From Crotophaga sulcirostris (lineage: Eukaryota; Chordata; Aves; Cuculiformes; Crotophagidae), in NCBI GenBank assembly GCA_013397455.1, contig VYZB01000014.1, positions 2,109,832 through 2,173,831 of the forward strand: 64,000 nucleotides of DNA. Reading direction: 5' to 3'. Positions 37,801-50,144 of this stretch are shown in pieces. Each line of letters starts with the position of its first letter. The first letter of the stretch is position 1. The position numbers were made by a program, and so were the translations under genes. Below the pieces are notes generated by a model. It made no database searches and was not told the origin of the DNA. It was given only the letters and a program-made list of their open reading frames with translations.

Positions 37801-38755
37801 TATATTGTATCTGATATTGTTGGTGTTTTGGGGATATTTTTAATGACTTTAACTAGTGTTGATAAAAAATAAAACTTAAAACCTCTTGCGATATTTAGTA
37901 CCAGGAAAAGAAATTCATAATTTCGTGGTTTTATATAATGGGTTGTTTTTACTACATTGAGTAAAATTACTTTTGTGTTTGTCAGAGTATATGTGCAGCA
38001 TGTGGTTTAACTGTGGCACGTGCATCAATCCATTTCAAGGTGAAACTCCATGAGTATTTACTGTGTAAAGTTACTTAGAATCCTTCAGTCACTGGAAAAT
38101 AGTGAGTCAAAACAAGTACATAGATTGAGGCACTTGGCATATGTGCTACCTCTATAACATAAGCAAGCATAAAATCCCGTTCCGTTCTCTCTGGGCTATT
38201 GTGTACCTTCCCATGGACCATTGCTGTTTTCTCCCCATGGGAATGTATCGTCATGCCTCTCCCTTCCATTCCAGCTCCTGCCTTGATGCCCAGCTGCTAG
38301 GGCTGATTAGTGGTTGGGCTCTTTGTCCTCACTGTTACTCAGAAGGAAGACAGCTTTCTATACTGTTCCACGTGGGAATTAAATTGCCTGATTTTGGTCA
38401 GTTTATTTGCAGAACAAGCAACAAAATAAAAGTTACTCACCCTCTTGGTACTAAAATGAGAGTAGACCAAATCAAAGACTGAAGAAGGATAAATTCTAGT
38501 TTTTAAGATAACAAACACATTGGTGCTGGTTCCCCATGTAGTAGTTTCAAGTCAAGAATTTTGTGAACCACTAAAATCTGAGACTTAGCCAGTTCTAATT
38601 ACGGGTGTCAAGTAGGAGTGTACAACTGAAACAAATCCTCCAAAAACATGCATGTCTCTGCTACTAATTTTAGCAGTGGAAGGAGATGTCTTTTAAAAAC
38701 AGAATAATCCAGGGAAATGTCTTTGTATTCCTGAGTTGTCTTTAACGATTAACAG

Positions 38756-38812
38756 GTAGGTGGCATGAGCCACCTACTTCTGAAATTCAGAAATTCAACT
38801 TCTGAAATTCAG
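38756..38812. repeat. Inverted repeat next to a 15-bp direct repeat
   Basis: GTAGGTGGC and GCCACCTAC (38756-38764 and 38769-38777) form a perfect 9-bp inverted repeat with an ATGA spacer. Overlapping its right edge, ACTTCTGAAATTCAG occurs at 38776-38790 and again at 38798-38812, a 22-base period. The first copy overlaps the palindrome arm by two bases. Confidence 0.85.
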
Positions 38813-40405
38813 AGCAAAAGAGGAGCTGCTTGCTGTCTTGTATTCTGAGTGCATAGGGATGGGAAAGTTAGTCTTTAGTGTTTGTGGTTTAAGATTTAGT
38901 ATTCAATTCTAAACCTATTAATGGGAGCAGGAGTCTCCAGGTTTCTGTGTGTTCCTTTAAAAAAAAGGAAAAAAACAACCCAGACAAACCCCATTTTGCT
39001 GAAATGATGCTCCCTGCTTCTGTTTAACCCTTCTTAATGAAAAGAGAGTGATATGCTAACATGCTGGTGCTCATACACAAAGGTGTTCATACAAACCAAC
39101 TGCTTTTCCTCCTGGCAACCTTTTAATTTTAGCAAAAAAATGATTTGACTGGTCTTAAAAATAAATTTGGGTGTAATTTGATACGTGAGGAAAGACCAGA
39201 AATTACAGCTTTGATTGTGGTAACTTAAAACAAGAGCAAAAGCCATAAACTGTTTCTGCCTACTTTTTGTCAGCAGATACACTGTACTTTTTATGAGTGA
39301 TTACTTAGGAAGTGGTCCAGAAATTATTAATTTGATAGAAATTGGTATCTGTGCGTTGACTTTGGGCAGAAGTTGGACCTTGAGGTTCAACCCTCAGAGT
39401 GGAGATACAGGATGTGAAGACCTGTCTGGAAGATGAGAACAGTAGATAGTGGAGTGAGTTTGTGTTGCCCGTGAAGCACACCAGGAGCATCCTGTGGCGT
39501 TCTGCTGGAGCTGTGCTCCTTCTCCCTGTACCACCAACAGCCTAGGGCACTGCTGCTCCAGGGGTGCTGGGTGCCACTGGGCTGGGCAATGCTGCCCCAG
39601 GGGAACCATTCCAACGTGGGGCTGAGTGTGATGACCACCTTCATTGGAGGAACTGTCCTAGTGCTGCTGGCATGGGGCTGGGGATGAGTCACCATGGCCA
39701 TATCTGACCAGTGCTGATGCCATCTCTGGCTCCAGTGCCCATCATTGGTAGTGGGTGTGTAGGTAAAGCTGAGGCTGGCCAGAGGCCCAGGGGCAACCGT
39801 TTGCCGCAGGGTGCCTGAGGCCAGCCGGGAGCCCTGGCACTGGTGGTTCGGCAGCCCATGGTGGGCACCTGCATAGCCCAGGGGTGCTGTTGCCCTTGGT
39901 GGAATTAAAGCAACACGGATATCTCAGCGAGGAAATAAGCACTGCGGGCAGCCCCTGTGAGCCTTCTGAAATGTCCCTGGTGCATCGTGGCCTGGCCCCA
40001 TGCCACACAACCAGCTGGGCAAGCCCCATGCTGGGCATCACCGACCTCTGCTCCCGAGCTGTTCCCACTTGGAAGTCCCCAAAAAACGCTCTTAATGGGA
40101 GTTTGCCAGGGAGAAAACAGCAATAAAACCGTAGGCAGGCGGTTGCAGTCCTGTCAGGCCACTAAAGAAATTGGCAGCTGTTAATCAAAGCGTTAAGTGA
40201 AGAAAGAAACTATTAAGAGCATGTTCATTTTAGCTTGCTTTCCTGAGTGTGTTGATGCGTGTAATTTATAAATCAGAGGGCAAATGCATTCCTTGTTAGG
40301 GCTCTGCAGCTGGCTGGCTGCACACAGCATGGTCTGTGCCGCTGCAGCTCTGTTTCGGAGGCAATAGGAAATGCAGAGACAGCCTGGATGTGTCAAGTGC
40401 GGTTG

Positions 40406-40450
40406 NNNNNNNNNNNNNNNNNNNNNNNNNNNNNNNNNNNNNNNNNNNNN
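40406..40450. other. Assembly gap of 45 N
   Basis: Forty-five unknown bases occur inside the large intron. Flanking sequence is ordinary intron on both sides, so no coding exon is obviously lost. The true missing length may differ. Any frame drawn across it (40193-40453, minus strand) is an artefact. Confidence 0.99.
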
Positions 40451-43400
40451 CAAACATTTTAGTTAGCACATCCTAATTACAGCATTGCTTGGTTCTCTCA
40501 AAGTGAAATGTGAAAAAGCTGGTTTATTTAATTTGAAGGACATTATTGTGTGAGCACAGTAGGTATGTGCCCTCATTTGACTGTATTTTTTATTTCTGTG
40601 AGGCTTCGCTGTGCTAATGCTGCTGTAAAATTTTAATTAGTGTATAGTTAACATGGGCAGTGTTTTTAAACATGAAGACAGTTGTTTCATGCCGATTGTG
40701 ATTGACCAGTGCTAATGAAATAAGCTGTAATGATCCATTTTTATAATTTAAAAATGACTAATGCTCAAAAACCTTAAATCAGTGTAAAATAATGTAAGGT
40801 TCTGATTTAAAACAAGAAACTAAAATATTTATTCTCTGTTTTCCATTGATTATTTATGTTCCAGGAGACTTTTTGAAAAGTTATTCAACTCTTGAAACAT
40901 CTTTTTAAAAAATTATGATTCACCCAACCTCAGGTTTGCTTCTCGTTTTCAGGATGGGAAATGAAGAAGTTGGACATTTCTTGTGTGTAAAGGCTCGGAC
41001 AGAAAGTGGGGCATGAGTTGTGCAGGCAGAGCCCATCCTGGATCCCTCACACTGCTCTCATTTCTCCACGAGATTTTCTTGCACGTGGGCACTGCCCATA
41101 GCTGTAGAGCCCTGGTAATGCTTTTGCCCTGTTTGCTGTAGGGAGATTGTGGGTTGTTGCATCCACAGGGTATGCGCAGTCGGTAACACAAGTAAGGGGA
41201 CAGGCATGAGAGATGGGTAAGGTGAGAGGGAGTGACAGGAGCTTCCTTCTTAGCTCCATCAGTCGGTGCTCCCTCAGCTCTGCTGTGAGCAGAGGGGAGT
41301 GGGGTGGCTCTTGGAGTCAGTGCTGGCGCTGAGTAGCTTTGTGCATGTTTATCTTTTTTTTTTTTAGCCATGTACATGTTTATCTATTTTTAATCTCGCC
41401 AAGCTTTCGTGTTGTGTGGCAGTGGATGTCACTGGTCTGTTGTGCAGTGCGTAAGAAAATTATATGTACCCAATGTCACTTTATCCCGTTGTTTCTTATT
41501 GACCAAACCAAAGAATGTGATTTACTTAGCTGCCACTACTATTTTTATATATCCTGTGATATTTCCTCTTATTCTCCTGCTCTAAACAAAGTCGATTCAG
41601 TCTTCTTGATCTACTTCTTATGGAGAACTTTCTGTTTCAAGGCCTCTTTTTTTTACACCTATCTCCAGAGCTTTATCAGTTAGCCCTTTAGCCCCTTTGT
41701 TCACTAACAAGTTTTCAGTGTCAGCATATTTTTTTTGTAGCAGAGCTGAGTCCAACAGCCAATATACAATGATTAAAGCTTGCTACATGTAAGGAAATAG
41801 CTACAGGGGAAAACATTAAAATTCCTGATTGTGGCATGAATAGAAACATTAGCAAGATGAAAGCTAGACAGGCGTTTTGGTGCATGAACTCATCTGAATA
41901 CATTACACAATATTATAACACTGTGATAAGGTCTTGTAAGGAGCATTATTGATGCTAAAGGGGAAGAACGTGGTGTTAAAAGTGTAAACCTGACTTTTTG
42001 GTAGAAAATGGGCAGAGAGGGAGAGAAAATCAAACATTAGGTGGTGGTTCTTCCCTTAATTCCTTATTCCTCTACTTTCAACACACAGTTCTCCATTAAA
42101 CTTCTCTTTATTCAAATTTTAGTAAAAAGTTTGGAATAAAGCTTTTTATTTTTAATTTTACTTTATGCTTTTTTTTTGAGAAACTGATGCTTTTCTTTAA
42201 TGCCATTCAGGGTAAGCTTCTATAAATATAAGAGAGCAGTTTTCCAGCTGTATTTTTGAGGTGTCTGACCCATACTGTGTCTTGGTACAATGCTAATATA
42301 ATTCTTACCTTTGATGATTTTATTTATCATCACTGTGGCTTCTTCAATTTTTTTTTCCAAATAACAATTTTTTAATAGTAGAAAAATTATGTATTTGATA
42401 TATGCTTTTTAATCAGACGATGCAAGTATTGTCATGTTGGCAACAGGCTACACTGAGATTAGTGTTCATAATGTGGATGTTATAATCTCTCCATGGCCCG
42501 ATTACCATCTAAGACACTCTACTGGCCTTCCGTAATAACATTGCAATATTTATATTCCGGCCCTTGGCAGATTTACAGGACAGCTACCGACCGAAAGGTC
42601 CAGGGCCAGTTCCCTGGTGAGAAATCTGTCCTTTCCTTCCCCACCTCTTGGCAAGTTCCTCAGGAAAGCGTACCAGAAGTTTCATCTCGGATATTATGCT
42701 GGAGTCTTTTTGAGACGTTAAAGCCCTTGCATTTAGGTTTACCTGGGCAAAGAAGGGGATGGAGAAGAATGAGAAAACATCCTCCTCTGGATGCCAAAGG
42801 CGGACCTCCCAGTGGTTCCTCTCCCTGGGTCAATTTTGTTTGTTGTTCTGTTCATGAATTAATTTCATGTCCTGCTTCTATAAATTTTCCCATGTTGCTC
42901 TTGAGAGTTTTGCTTGTCTCCAGAAGGCTCTGAATAGCTAAAACAAACCTGATGAGAGTGTCCCTGATTCCAGTTTGCTACTGCACTGAGGGAGCTGCAC
43001 GACACAGCAAAGCCCGAGTGTATGCAGTCTTGGGGTGACAGCACGTATTGGTTTGACATCTCTCAGGGCAAACCCCGTGTATTTTAAAGAGGAATTTGAA
43101 ATCCTGTGGAAATTGATGACAGAAGTAATGCATGCTAAATACAAGGCATTTTGAAAGAATTAGTAACAAATATGGAAAAGTGGGAAGACTGCCTTTAGTA
43201 ATGTACAAAGAGAGGTAGCAGTGGAGAAAGGGATGTACGTGATGGTTAGTTGTTTAAATACATTTTAGTGTTGCTATTTTTGTGTTACGTTCTTCACAGC
43301 TCTGTCTACAATACGTTGCTCACTCTCCTTTCTGTGGTGGTAATCTTGGGGATCAGGGAAGGTGTGCTGGGTTTGAGGCTGTTTCACAGCAGTTACCATA

Positions 43401-46400
43401 GTGGAGATGGCCATTCCTGCCCAGTTAGTGTTCTGCACTTACACCACCATCCTGGCAAAGCTGTGGTTGTACCACTTTTGATAGCATCATTTAAATACTC
43501 TAGATTATACTTACAGGATTGTCTCCTTTTTGAAATACTATTTTAAAGTATTGAACTTGGCATTCCTCCCTTTCTTGCCTCCCTTGGCAACCTCCCTTTC
43601 TTCAATGGCAGCAGCAAAACTGTGACCCTGCTTATGCAGAATTTCTCACTCCTTTTGCACAGAGATTGCTTGTGAGTGGATTTCTGCTCTCGAAAGTAAA
43701 CTCTAGGAAAACTGTAAACATAATGTATTTATAAATCAGAGACTGAGTAATTTGTTTTACTGTTTTAAAAGTAGCCACTGCTTCTCTAGCCACTGTAATG
43801 GAATGAACAAAATAATAATAATAGCTAGTGTTGCATTCTGTTTCTGTCCAAAAGGATGTGGGTAACTAACTATCATAATGCCTCTTGGGAGTTGAGTAAA
43901 TAATTTGAAAATATTCAAATGTAGATGTTGGGATACTTCCAGGGCTTGAAGCAGCACACCTAATGTGGTCCAGCGAGGCTGCGGAAGACAAAAGCCAGAA
44001 TACTTTCCAGAGGGTGTTTTCCAATTCCCAACTTTGCTCGCATTTCCTATGTGAAGTGCTTTGGTAAACCTGCTTTTAAAAACAAACCAAAGGAAAAGTT
44101 GAGCTAAAATCTGTCAGTCTAGGACTTCAGGACTGATAGGAAGTAGGTAATGTGAAACTTTTAGTTAAGAAGCTATTACAAACGCATCTGTCAAAATAGT
44201 CAGTGACTCCCGGTTGCACTGAAGTTTGGATTTCATGAGGAAGATTAGTTAAGTGTGCTGGATCATCATAAATATCCAGCTATGTTTTATTTACATATCT
44301 TAAATCCAAATTACTGAGGCAGGAGTTTAAAACTGGAATGATACACTGAAACCCAAATATTTGTATATATGAGAGCTTTGGGTTCTGAATTGAGCATTTG
44401 TAACCAAAGCATATCTTGAAAAAAAATATTGTTCTCTGTAATGATAAGTTTTGTAATAAATCGTGCGCCCTACTTAAAATGTAGCTAAAGTTTATATGCT
44501 TTTAGGGAAACTTGTCAATCACCTCCAAAATGCACATTACAAGGGAATGGTGCAGGAATTCATACCTGGAACAGTGAGACCTCCTCCCTGATGAGGAGCG
44601 ATGGGCAGTGGAGTTATGTGAAGAGAAGAGATGGGAGTGCTAACTTTTAAAATTTGAAAACTGAACACCTGGAGATAATTATATTTTGAAATGTTTTCAG
44701 GCTGAGTCAGAGCTAATGGCAAATGAGAACTGTTTTAGATTGGCAGATGATTAGTAGAATTTATCGTTATAATATGCTTAGCGTAATAAGCATAGTGGTC
44801 TTGATTATTCAGTGACAGTTTGTAATTTTTCCATTAAAAGTCTGTGTCAGTCTGTCAATAAATACATTCATTAGATCAAGTGTGCCGTGCTTAAAACATG
44901 CCTGGCTTCAAAGACAGTATCAGCTTTCTCTAAGAAGACAAGACATCAGTAGTATCCAGATGGTTTACAAAACAAACCTTAAGCAAATTTCTCTTAAAAC
45001 ATGAATTTTATAACAAGAGTGAAATATTTAAATATAAGCAAATCCTGCAAACAACCCTACCTCTACAAGTCAGCATGGAACAGGTCCAGGCAGGTTACGA
45101 AAAATTAACTGAAAAGTCTTCTCATTTTGTTGATAAAACTGCTCAAATGTGGTTATGCACAGGAAGGGAGTAAAGGTTTCACAAACTTACAGTGTTATAA
45201 TATATCTCTTTCAGAAATTGTCCCAAAATTCTAGAAAAAGCTCATTCGGGGTTTTGCATGTGTGTGTTCCAAATGCCACATCTGTCTATAGAAGGGAAAT
45301 TCTGTCTGGCAGGTAGTCTGTAATCTTGGTGGGCGATCAACCATGAGCCTTCATTCTCTTAGGTCATTTTTTTGTTGTTGTTTATCAGCAGTTTAAACCA
45401 CTTTCTTTATGTATTAACTCACTTGTATTGAGGTTGGTGCTATGAAACATTCATGCCAATAGTAGCCGGTAACACCTCTGTTTAGTGCAAAACCAGTAAC
45501 CAGTTAAAGTTGCCAGAAAACAATTGTTCATATGATTTTAATTAATAGTTGAGACTGACATTTTATCTAGTTTATTCCTAATTATGGGATGCAAGGAGTC
45601 ATTTAATCTTATTCTAGTCTCTTCTTATCTGCCAGTTTTTCTCCAAGGAAGTAACACCTTCTCTTCCTTCAAAAAAATATTAATCAAAACAAACTCCCAG
45701 AGATTGCATTAGTCATCCCCTGGATTATTAGAGATTATTTGTAACCGTGATAAGAACTTGGACTTTGGATTTTTTAAATATATGGAAGGTGAAAGAGTAT
45801 TGAGCAATTTTTCTCATTATCTTGCAGAGCAATCTCGCAGGGTGTAGCATTGCTGAACTAATGGCCCTCAAATAGTACCTTACCAAGGCTGCTCAGGGAT
45901 TCTTGCCATTGCTATAAAAAGACATTTGGCAATAAGCAGTGTGTCATATTAGAAGCACAGCCATTTACTAGAATGTAAATATGCTAATGTACCTCTCTTA
46001 CAAACTCTTCAAAGGCCTCTGGATCTAGAAAACTGAGTGGATGCTTTTGAGCATCACAGAGAACTAGTTGTTTTAAATACCATAATCCTAAAGCAGTTAT
46101 TTCTCAAGATAAGTGAGAAATTGCTGCATTTGTTATGTATTTCTGTTGGGCATTTCACCTGACCTCTCAGAGCTTTTTGGGAAAGACTGATTAAGCAGTG
46201 AGGATTCTTTTGCTGATGGTTTCTTAGGTAGCTTGCACCCGTTTTGCAGCAAAACAGAGGAACACATATCACTTGGATCAGTTTCAAAGAAAATTTGTTG
46301 ACTGGGATTTCCTAGTCAAAGCTCTGTGCTTTTCCGTTTTTTTCCCCAAGCTAATAAACAAATAAACATATAGTCACGTGCTTGCCCACTTTAGCTGTTG

Positions 46401-46420
46401 CAAAAAAACCCCACATTCAC

Positions 46421-46682
46421 AGAACAAGAGGACATGGTCTCAAGCTTCATCAGGGGAGGTTTAGGCTTGATATTAGGAAGAAGTTCTTCACTGAAAGGGT
46501 GATTGGCCATTGGAATGTGCTGCCTGGGGAGGTGGTGGAGTTGCTGTCCCTGGAGGTGTTTAAGCAGAGATTGGATGAGGCACTTAGTGCCATGGTTTAG
46601 AAGATGAGTTGGTGTTAATGTTGGGTTATAGATTGGACTTGATGATCTCAAAGGTCCTTTCCAACTTTGTGATACTGTGATT
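46421..46682 (+). mobile_element. CR1 LINE 3' fragment, second 3'-end type
   Basis: This sense-oriented CR1 tail of about 260 bp runs from AGAACAAGAGGACATGGTCT through TTAGGAAGAAGTTCTTCACT and TGCCTGGGGAGGTGGTGGAG to TTGGACTTGATGATCTCAAA and GGTCCTTTCCAACTTTGTGA. A peptide remnant ([20 protein letters not shown], 46382-46600 frame) is the C-terminal end of the CR1 reverse-transcriptase protein. The final 60 bases differ from the copies at 14478, 26856 and 53117, so it belongs to another CR1 subfamily. It lies about 1.4 kb before the next ATXN7 exon. Confidence 0.93.
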
Positions 46683-48113
46683 TCAAATACTGTTTCCCCA
46701 CCTCCATAAGAAATCAGCTTGCCAGGTGTTAGGCTCCTATGTCTTTCTCTTGCACTACTGGAGCAACTTGACTTTCTCCCCCTTCATCCTTGCACTCTGT
46801 TGCAGCTGGAATGATGCTGGAACCATGTAGGGGTGATGTGCCTAACAACACTGGAGCAGGGTGGATGCTGTCTTGTTTGATCGCTTCCAGCTTCAAATGG
46901 AGTCCTGACTGGTCATCATCTGAACAGCATGTGATTGCTGTATTTAGGACTGAGGGGGACATGGGTCATGTAAGCAGTATGTGGATGCACTGATTTTAAT
47001 GTTCTAGAGCATTACAGACTTCCATACGCGTTGCACTGGACTTTACTTGTTCTCTTGGCTGTAGTTGTTGTACCATCATGAGTAGCCTGCTGCTTTCACA
47101 GTTTAAGTAAGCTTAAGTAAAAATCTGTAAGCTGATCCTGGGATTTATCCTTGTTGGATTTGGGCACCTTTAACAATACCTGGCTGAGAAAGAGGTGTTA
47201 CTCCTGTTGAGGAGAAAGGTGCCTTTCCACTCCCCTGATTGACCTGCCAGCTCTTGGTTCTGTATTAGATCTGTGGTTTGCATGTACTTATGCCAGCCAT
47301 GTCCCTTGAGCAGGTGTTGATTACACAGATCCTCGAGGAATCACATGTGTCTGAGTACCAGCGGAGCAAACAGTCAAGAAATACGTCCCTGTGTAGGCAG
47401 AGCTGGGAGCACCCTGTAGCTCTTGGGTGTTTTGTGACTGAGAATTTGTTGTTCCAAAGAACTACCTTTATAATGTACACTGCTTTAACTGAAATGGTAC
47501 TAGCAATATGTTAACGTTAATGAAATAATTTCTTTTCCAAGAACCTGACCACTTTTAATGCAAACATTCAGGTATTTATTCTTGTAGAATATCTGTTCCT
47601 CCTTTTGATGTTGTTTCTAAGTAGAAATCCTTCCTAAACTGGTCATACTATGGAAAAAATGAGTGAAAGTGAAAGTTAAAGTGTTGTCTCCAATTTGCTT
47701 TTGACTATTAGGAGACATACATATAGATAATCGTTATCCTTTAAAGAAATCTGATATTTAAGCTTGCTTGGCCTGAGGATGGGGGAACTTTACTTTGTGT
47801 ATATGGGGCCTAGATTTGATTCTCACTTTCTTGTTCTTTAAGGTGGAGAGAGACCGGGGAGTGTTATTAAAAGCTAAGCTTTAGTGGCCAAGGAATGTAG
47901 CTCCCAAAGTTAAGAGACTCCCGTAACCGACTGGGACCAGCAAAGAATGGACCCTCATGGATTACAGTGCCGCCTGAATCCTCTGCCCTGTGTGTGGCAG
48001 GGGACCTCCCAAGCTAATAAAGGACAAATGTTAATGGAGTAAATGACAGCAAGAAGTATTTAAGAATTGTTTCTGTATGGGAGCTTAGAACTCTTTTTTC
48101 CTCTCCTTTTCAG

Positions 48114-48366
48114 AAAGAAGACATAGCTCCTCCAGCAAGCCGCCTTTGACTCCTCCCTCCTCTTCAGTATTTTCCCTCATTTCATCTTTCCCTTCAAAAA
48201 ACAAAGGTAGCAGTGGAAGTGGGAGCAATCGTTCATCCAGTGGAGGTACTAATGCATCATCATCGAATTCCAAGTTGTTGAAATCGCCCAAAGACAAGCT
48301 GCAAATCAGCGGAAACAACAGGTTAATGCATCCGGTACAGCATAGCAAAGTTCCCCATGATAAAAT
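48114..48366 (+). CDS. ATXN7: ATXN7 exon: serine-rich linker
   Basis: This 253-bp exon sits between CTTTTCAG and GTGAGT. The first two bases finish the glutamate of HYE, then RRHSSSSKPPLTPPSSSVFS follows, then GSSGSGSNRSSSGGTNASSS, and SKLLKSPKDKLQ. It ends with two bases (AT) of an isoleucine codon that is completed by the T of the next exon. The human protein reads RRHSSSSKPPLAVPPTSVFS and SKLLKSPKEKLQ, so both ends and the core are conserved while the Ser/Gly section varies. It links the first finger, whose final His residues it supplies, to the SUMO-site region. It is low in predicted structure and rich in Ser/Lys/Pro. Confidence 0.97.
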
Positions 48367-49039
48367 GTGAGTATGTGTTTTGACAAGACTTAAATATCAT
48401 TCCTTGCATAGACACTACTGTATCAGCAGATTTTCATTTTGTTTCAGAGGGGTTTTAGTTTAAGAGATAATCACTTTAAACTCCTCCAGATATTTTCCAG
48501 CAGCCTAGTCTTAGATTATAGGTAATACTGACGACTGTGTTAAAAAGACCTCTTGCAAAGCTGCATCTTAAATCACTATAAATAAATGTCATTTTACTAA
48601 GAACTCTTAATTCTTTCATCTAATCTGCATATATGCGAGTTTTAGCTGTGATTCAGGTGATTTTTCACCTGCACGTGTGAGATTGCAGAACTGATAATAT
48701 TATTTGCTGTCACGGAACAGAACATTTCTCGCTGGATATAACAGACCCATTCCCATTGCTTTGGTGATACGCAGTATCTGTGAATCAAAATAAGTTTATG
48801 AAGTCCCTGATGACTCTGAAATAGTTACAAGGAAATGGGGAAAAGAGGAAAGAAGAGGTTCTAGACATCATTAAAAATATGAAAATAAAAAAGATAAGAA
48901 TAAGAAAAGTAGAACTAAAGGAGAAAGGTCTATATTTGCATTGTGAATAGATAAGAGTATTAACATGTTTTAAGTGCTTTTTATAATTTATGGCTATAAT
49001 TTTCAATTTCACCCCCCTTTTGTTTTTCGTAAATAATAG
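48367..49039 (+). other. ATXN7 intron of 673 bp
   Basis: The donor is GTGAGT and the acceptor TAATAG ends at 49039. Inside, CAGGTGA (48654-48660) and TCACCTG (48665-48671) form a perfect 7-bp stem with a TTTT loop. A purine-rich stretch lies at about 48830-48930. No other feature is seen. Confidence 0.9.
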
Positions 49040-49302
49040 TATGACTCCATCTGTCAAAGTGGAAAAGATACATCCAAAGATAGATGGAGCCCAACTGAAA
49101 GCTGCTGTTGGTCCAACTTGTTCTACTACTGTGAGTTCCTCAATAAAGACTGGCCTTAATTGTCCCTCAATACCAAAGCCACCCTTGCCTTCCCCTGGAC
49201 AGATACTGAATGGTAAAGGTCTTCTCTCTGTGCCTCCATTTTTGGAAAAGAAACCTGAAGAAAATACAAATAATAGGAAATTTTTACATAAAAGATTGTC
49301 AG
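49040..49302 (+). CDS. ATXN7: ATXN7 exon: SUMO/acetylation site and proline-rich segment
   Basis: This 263-bp exon starts with one base that completes Ile, then MTPSVKVEKIHPKIDGAQLK, and later NCPSIPKPPLPSPGQILNGK and NRKFLHKRLS. VKVE is a psi-K-x-E SUMO consensus and matches human Lys257, a residue reported to be SUMOylated and acetylated. Its lysine codon is 49056-49058. The aspartate of IHPKID (49083-49085) matches human Asp266, a reported caspase-7 site. The exon ends with a G that opens the glutamate of the SCA7 domain. The donor is GTAATT, weaker than its neighbours, which could allow some exon skipping or readthrough; readthrough adds NFL and stops. Confidence 0.97.
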
Positions 49303-50061
49303 GTAATTTTTTATAATTATTATTTGCTGTGTTCCTCTTAGTAATGTAAATATAGAAATAGATATATTGAATATATGGAAATAAGTTTCAGAAGAAAATT
49401 AAACTCTTTTATAACACTAACTTGTAATTAGGTATGTTTTACATATTAGAGTTTAAATCTATAACTGGGCATACTCTTAAAGGATGCCAAGATCTTGAAA
49501 TGTGACTATTGCTTTCAGAAACCACGCAGACCTCAAAGGCCTGTCAGTTCTTCTGGTTTAAAATTATGTTGTCCTACTGTCTTTAGGTTTTCTTTTCCTT
49601 CTTTCTATATGGAAGGTCCAAATGTCCATTGAAAACAGAACAACTAGCACCTCAAACTCACCAATGTAAACCCAGTCTGCTCTTTCCACTTAAACACAGT
49701 GACTTTGAGTGGTAGTAGAATGCTATAGAAGTTCTTAAAACCAAAACCAACAAAATCCCACCTTTTGTTTGTCACAGTTCATGTTAAATGGTGACCTCTC
49801 ATCCTAACAGGCAGAACCTGCTCCTCCTTTGGGGTCCTGTACAGCTGTAAATTTCTCTGTTCTGTTTGTAAATTGGAGATCTGTATTTCAGCACACCATG
49901 AACTTGCAGAGTGCAGAGAAAACTGTATTTGTATGATTTTATTGTGCATTTTTATTTGTACATTTGCCTGTGTTACATTTGGTTAATTTTTATAATGAAA
50001 ATAAACGTTTGTGTTTCAAAATGTCTTTTGATAACTTTTCAATATTGTATACCTTTGACAG
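49303..50061 (+). other. ATXN7 intron of 759 bp
   Basis: The donor is GTAATT and the acceptor TTTGACAG ends at 50061. The intron is AT-rich with no recognisable repeat or gene. Confidence 0.9.
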
Positions 50062-50144
50062 AGAGAGAATTTGATCCTGATATATACTGTGGTGTCATTG
50101 ATGTGGAAACCAGGAAACCTTGTACTAGGTCTTTGACATGCAAG
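50062..50144 (+). CDS. ATXN7: ATXN7 exon: SCA7 domain, first half
   Basis: This 83-bp exon reads REFDPDIYCGVIDVETRKPC then TRSLTCK, after the glutamate completed from the previous exon. It carries three of the four metal ligands of the SCA7 atypical zinc finger, C-x10-C-x5-C-x2-H; the first Cys codon is 50088-50090. The final histidine is the second codon of the next coding exon, so the finger forms only after splicing. FDPD (Asp codon 50079-50081) corresponds to human Asp344, the second reported caspase-7 site. In the family this domain binds nucleosomes and is the hallmark shared with ATXN7L1, ATXN7L2 and yeast Sgf73. Junction phases fit on both sides. Confidence 0.97.

Larger units (their letters stand above)
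23769..48113 (+). other. ATXN7 intron of 24.3 kb
   Basis: The donor is GTAAGT at 23769 and the acceptor CTTTTCAG ends at 48113. The intron contains a CR1 copy at 26856-27336, a second CR1 at 46421-46682, T/G-rich tracts at 28491-28521 and 29517-29610, and a 45-base run of N at 40406-40450. A local GC/CpG-rich patch lies near 27535-27620 and GC-rich stretches near 31400-31520 and 39500-40050. I see no recognisable gene in 27340-40400 or 40451-46420. Open frames there reach 146 codons (42493-42933) but match no family I know. Confidence 0.85.

Noticed and set aside
40193..40453. Minus-strand frame of 86 codons
   Set aside because: It runs through the 45-base N gap, so its start and first residues are artefacts.
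47820..48010. Possible LTR-like fragment before the exon at 48114
   Set aside because: It has a slightly higher GC content and an AATAAA, but no TG...CA ends, target duplication or known LTR words.
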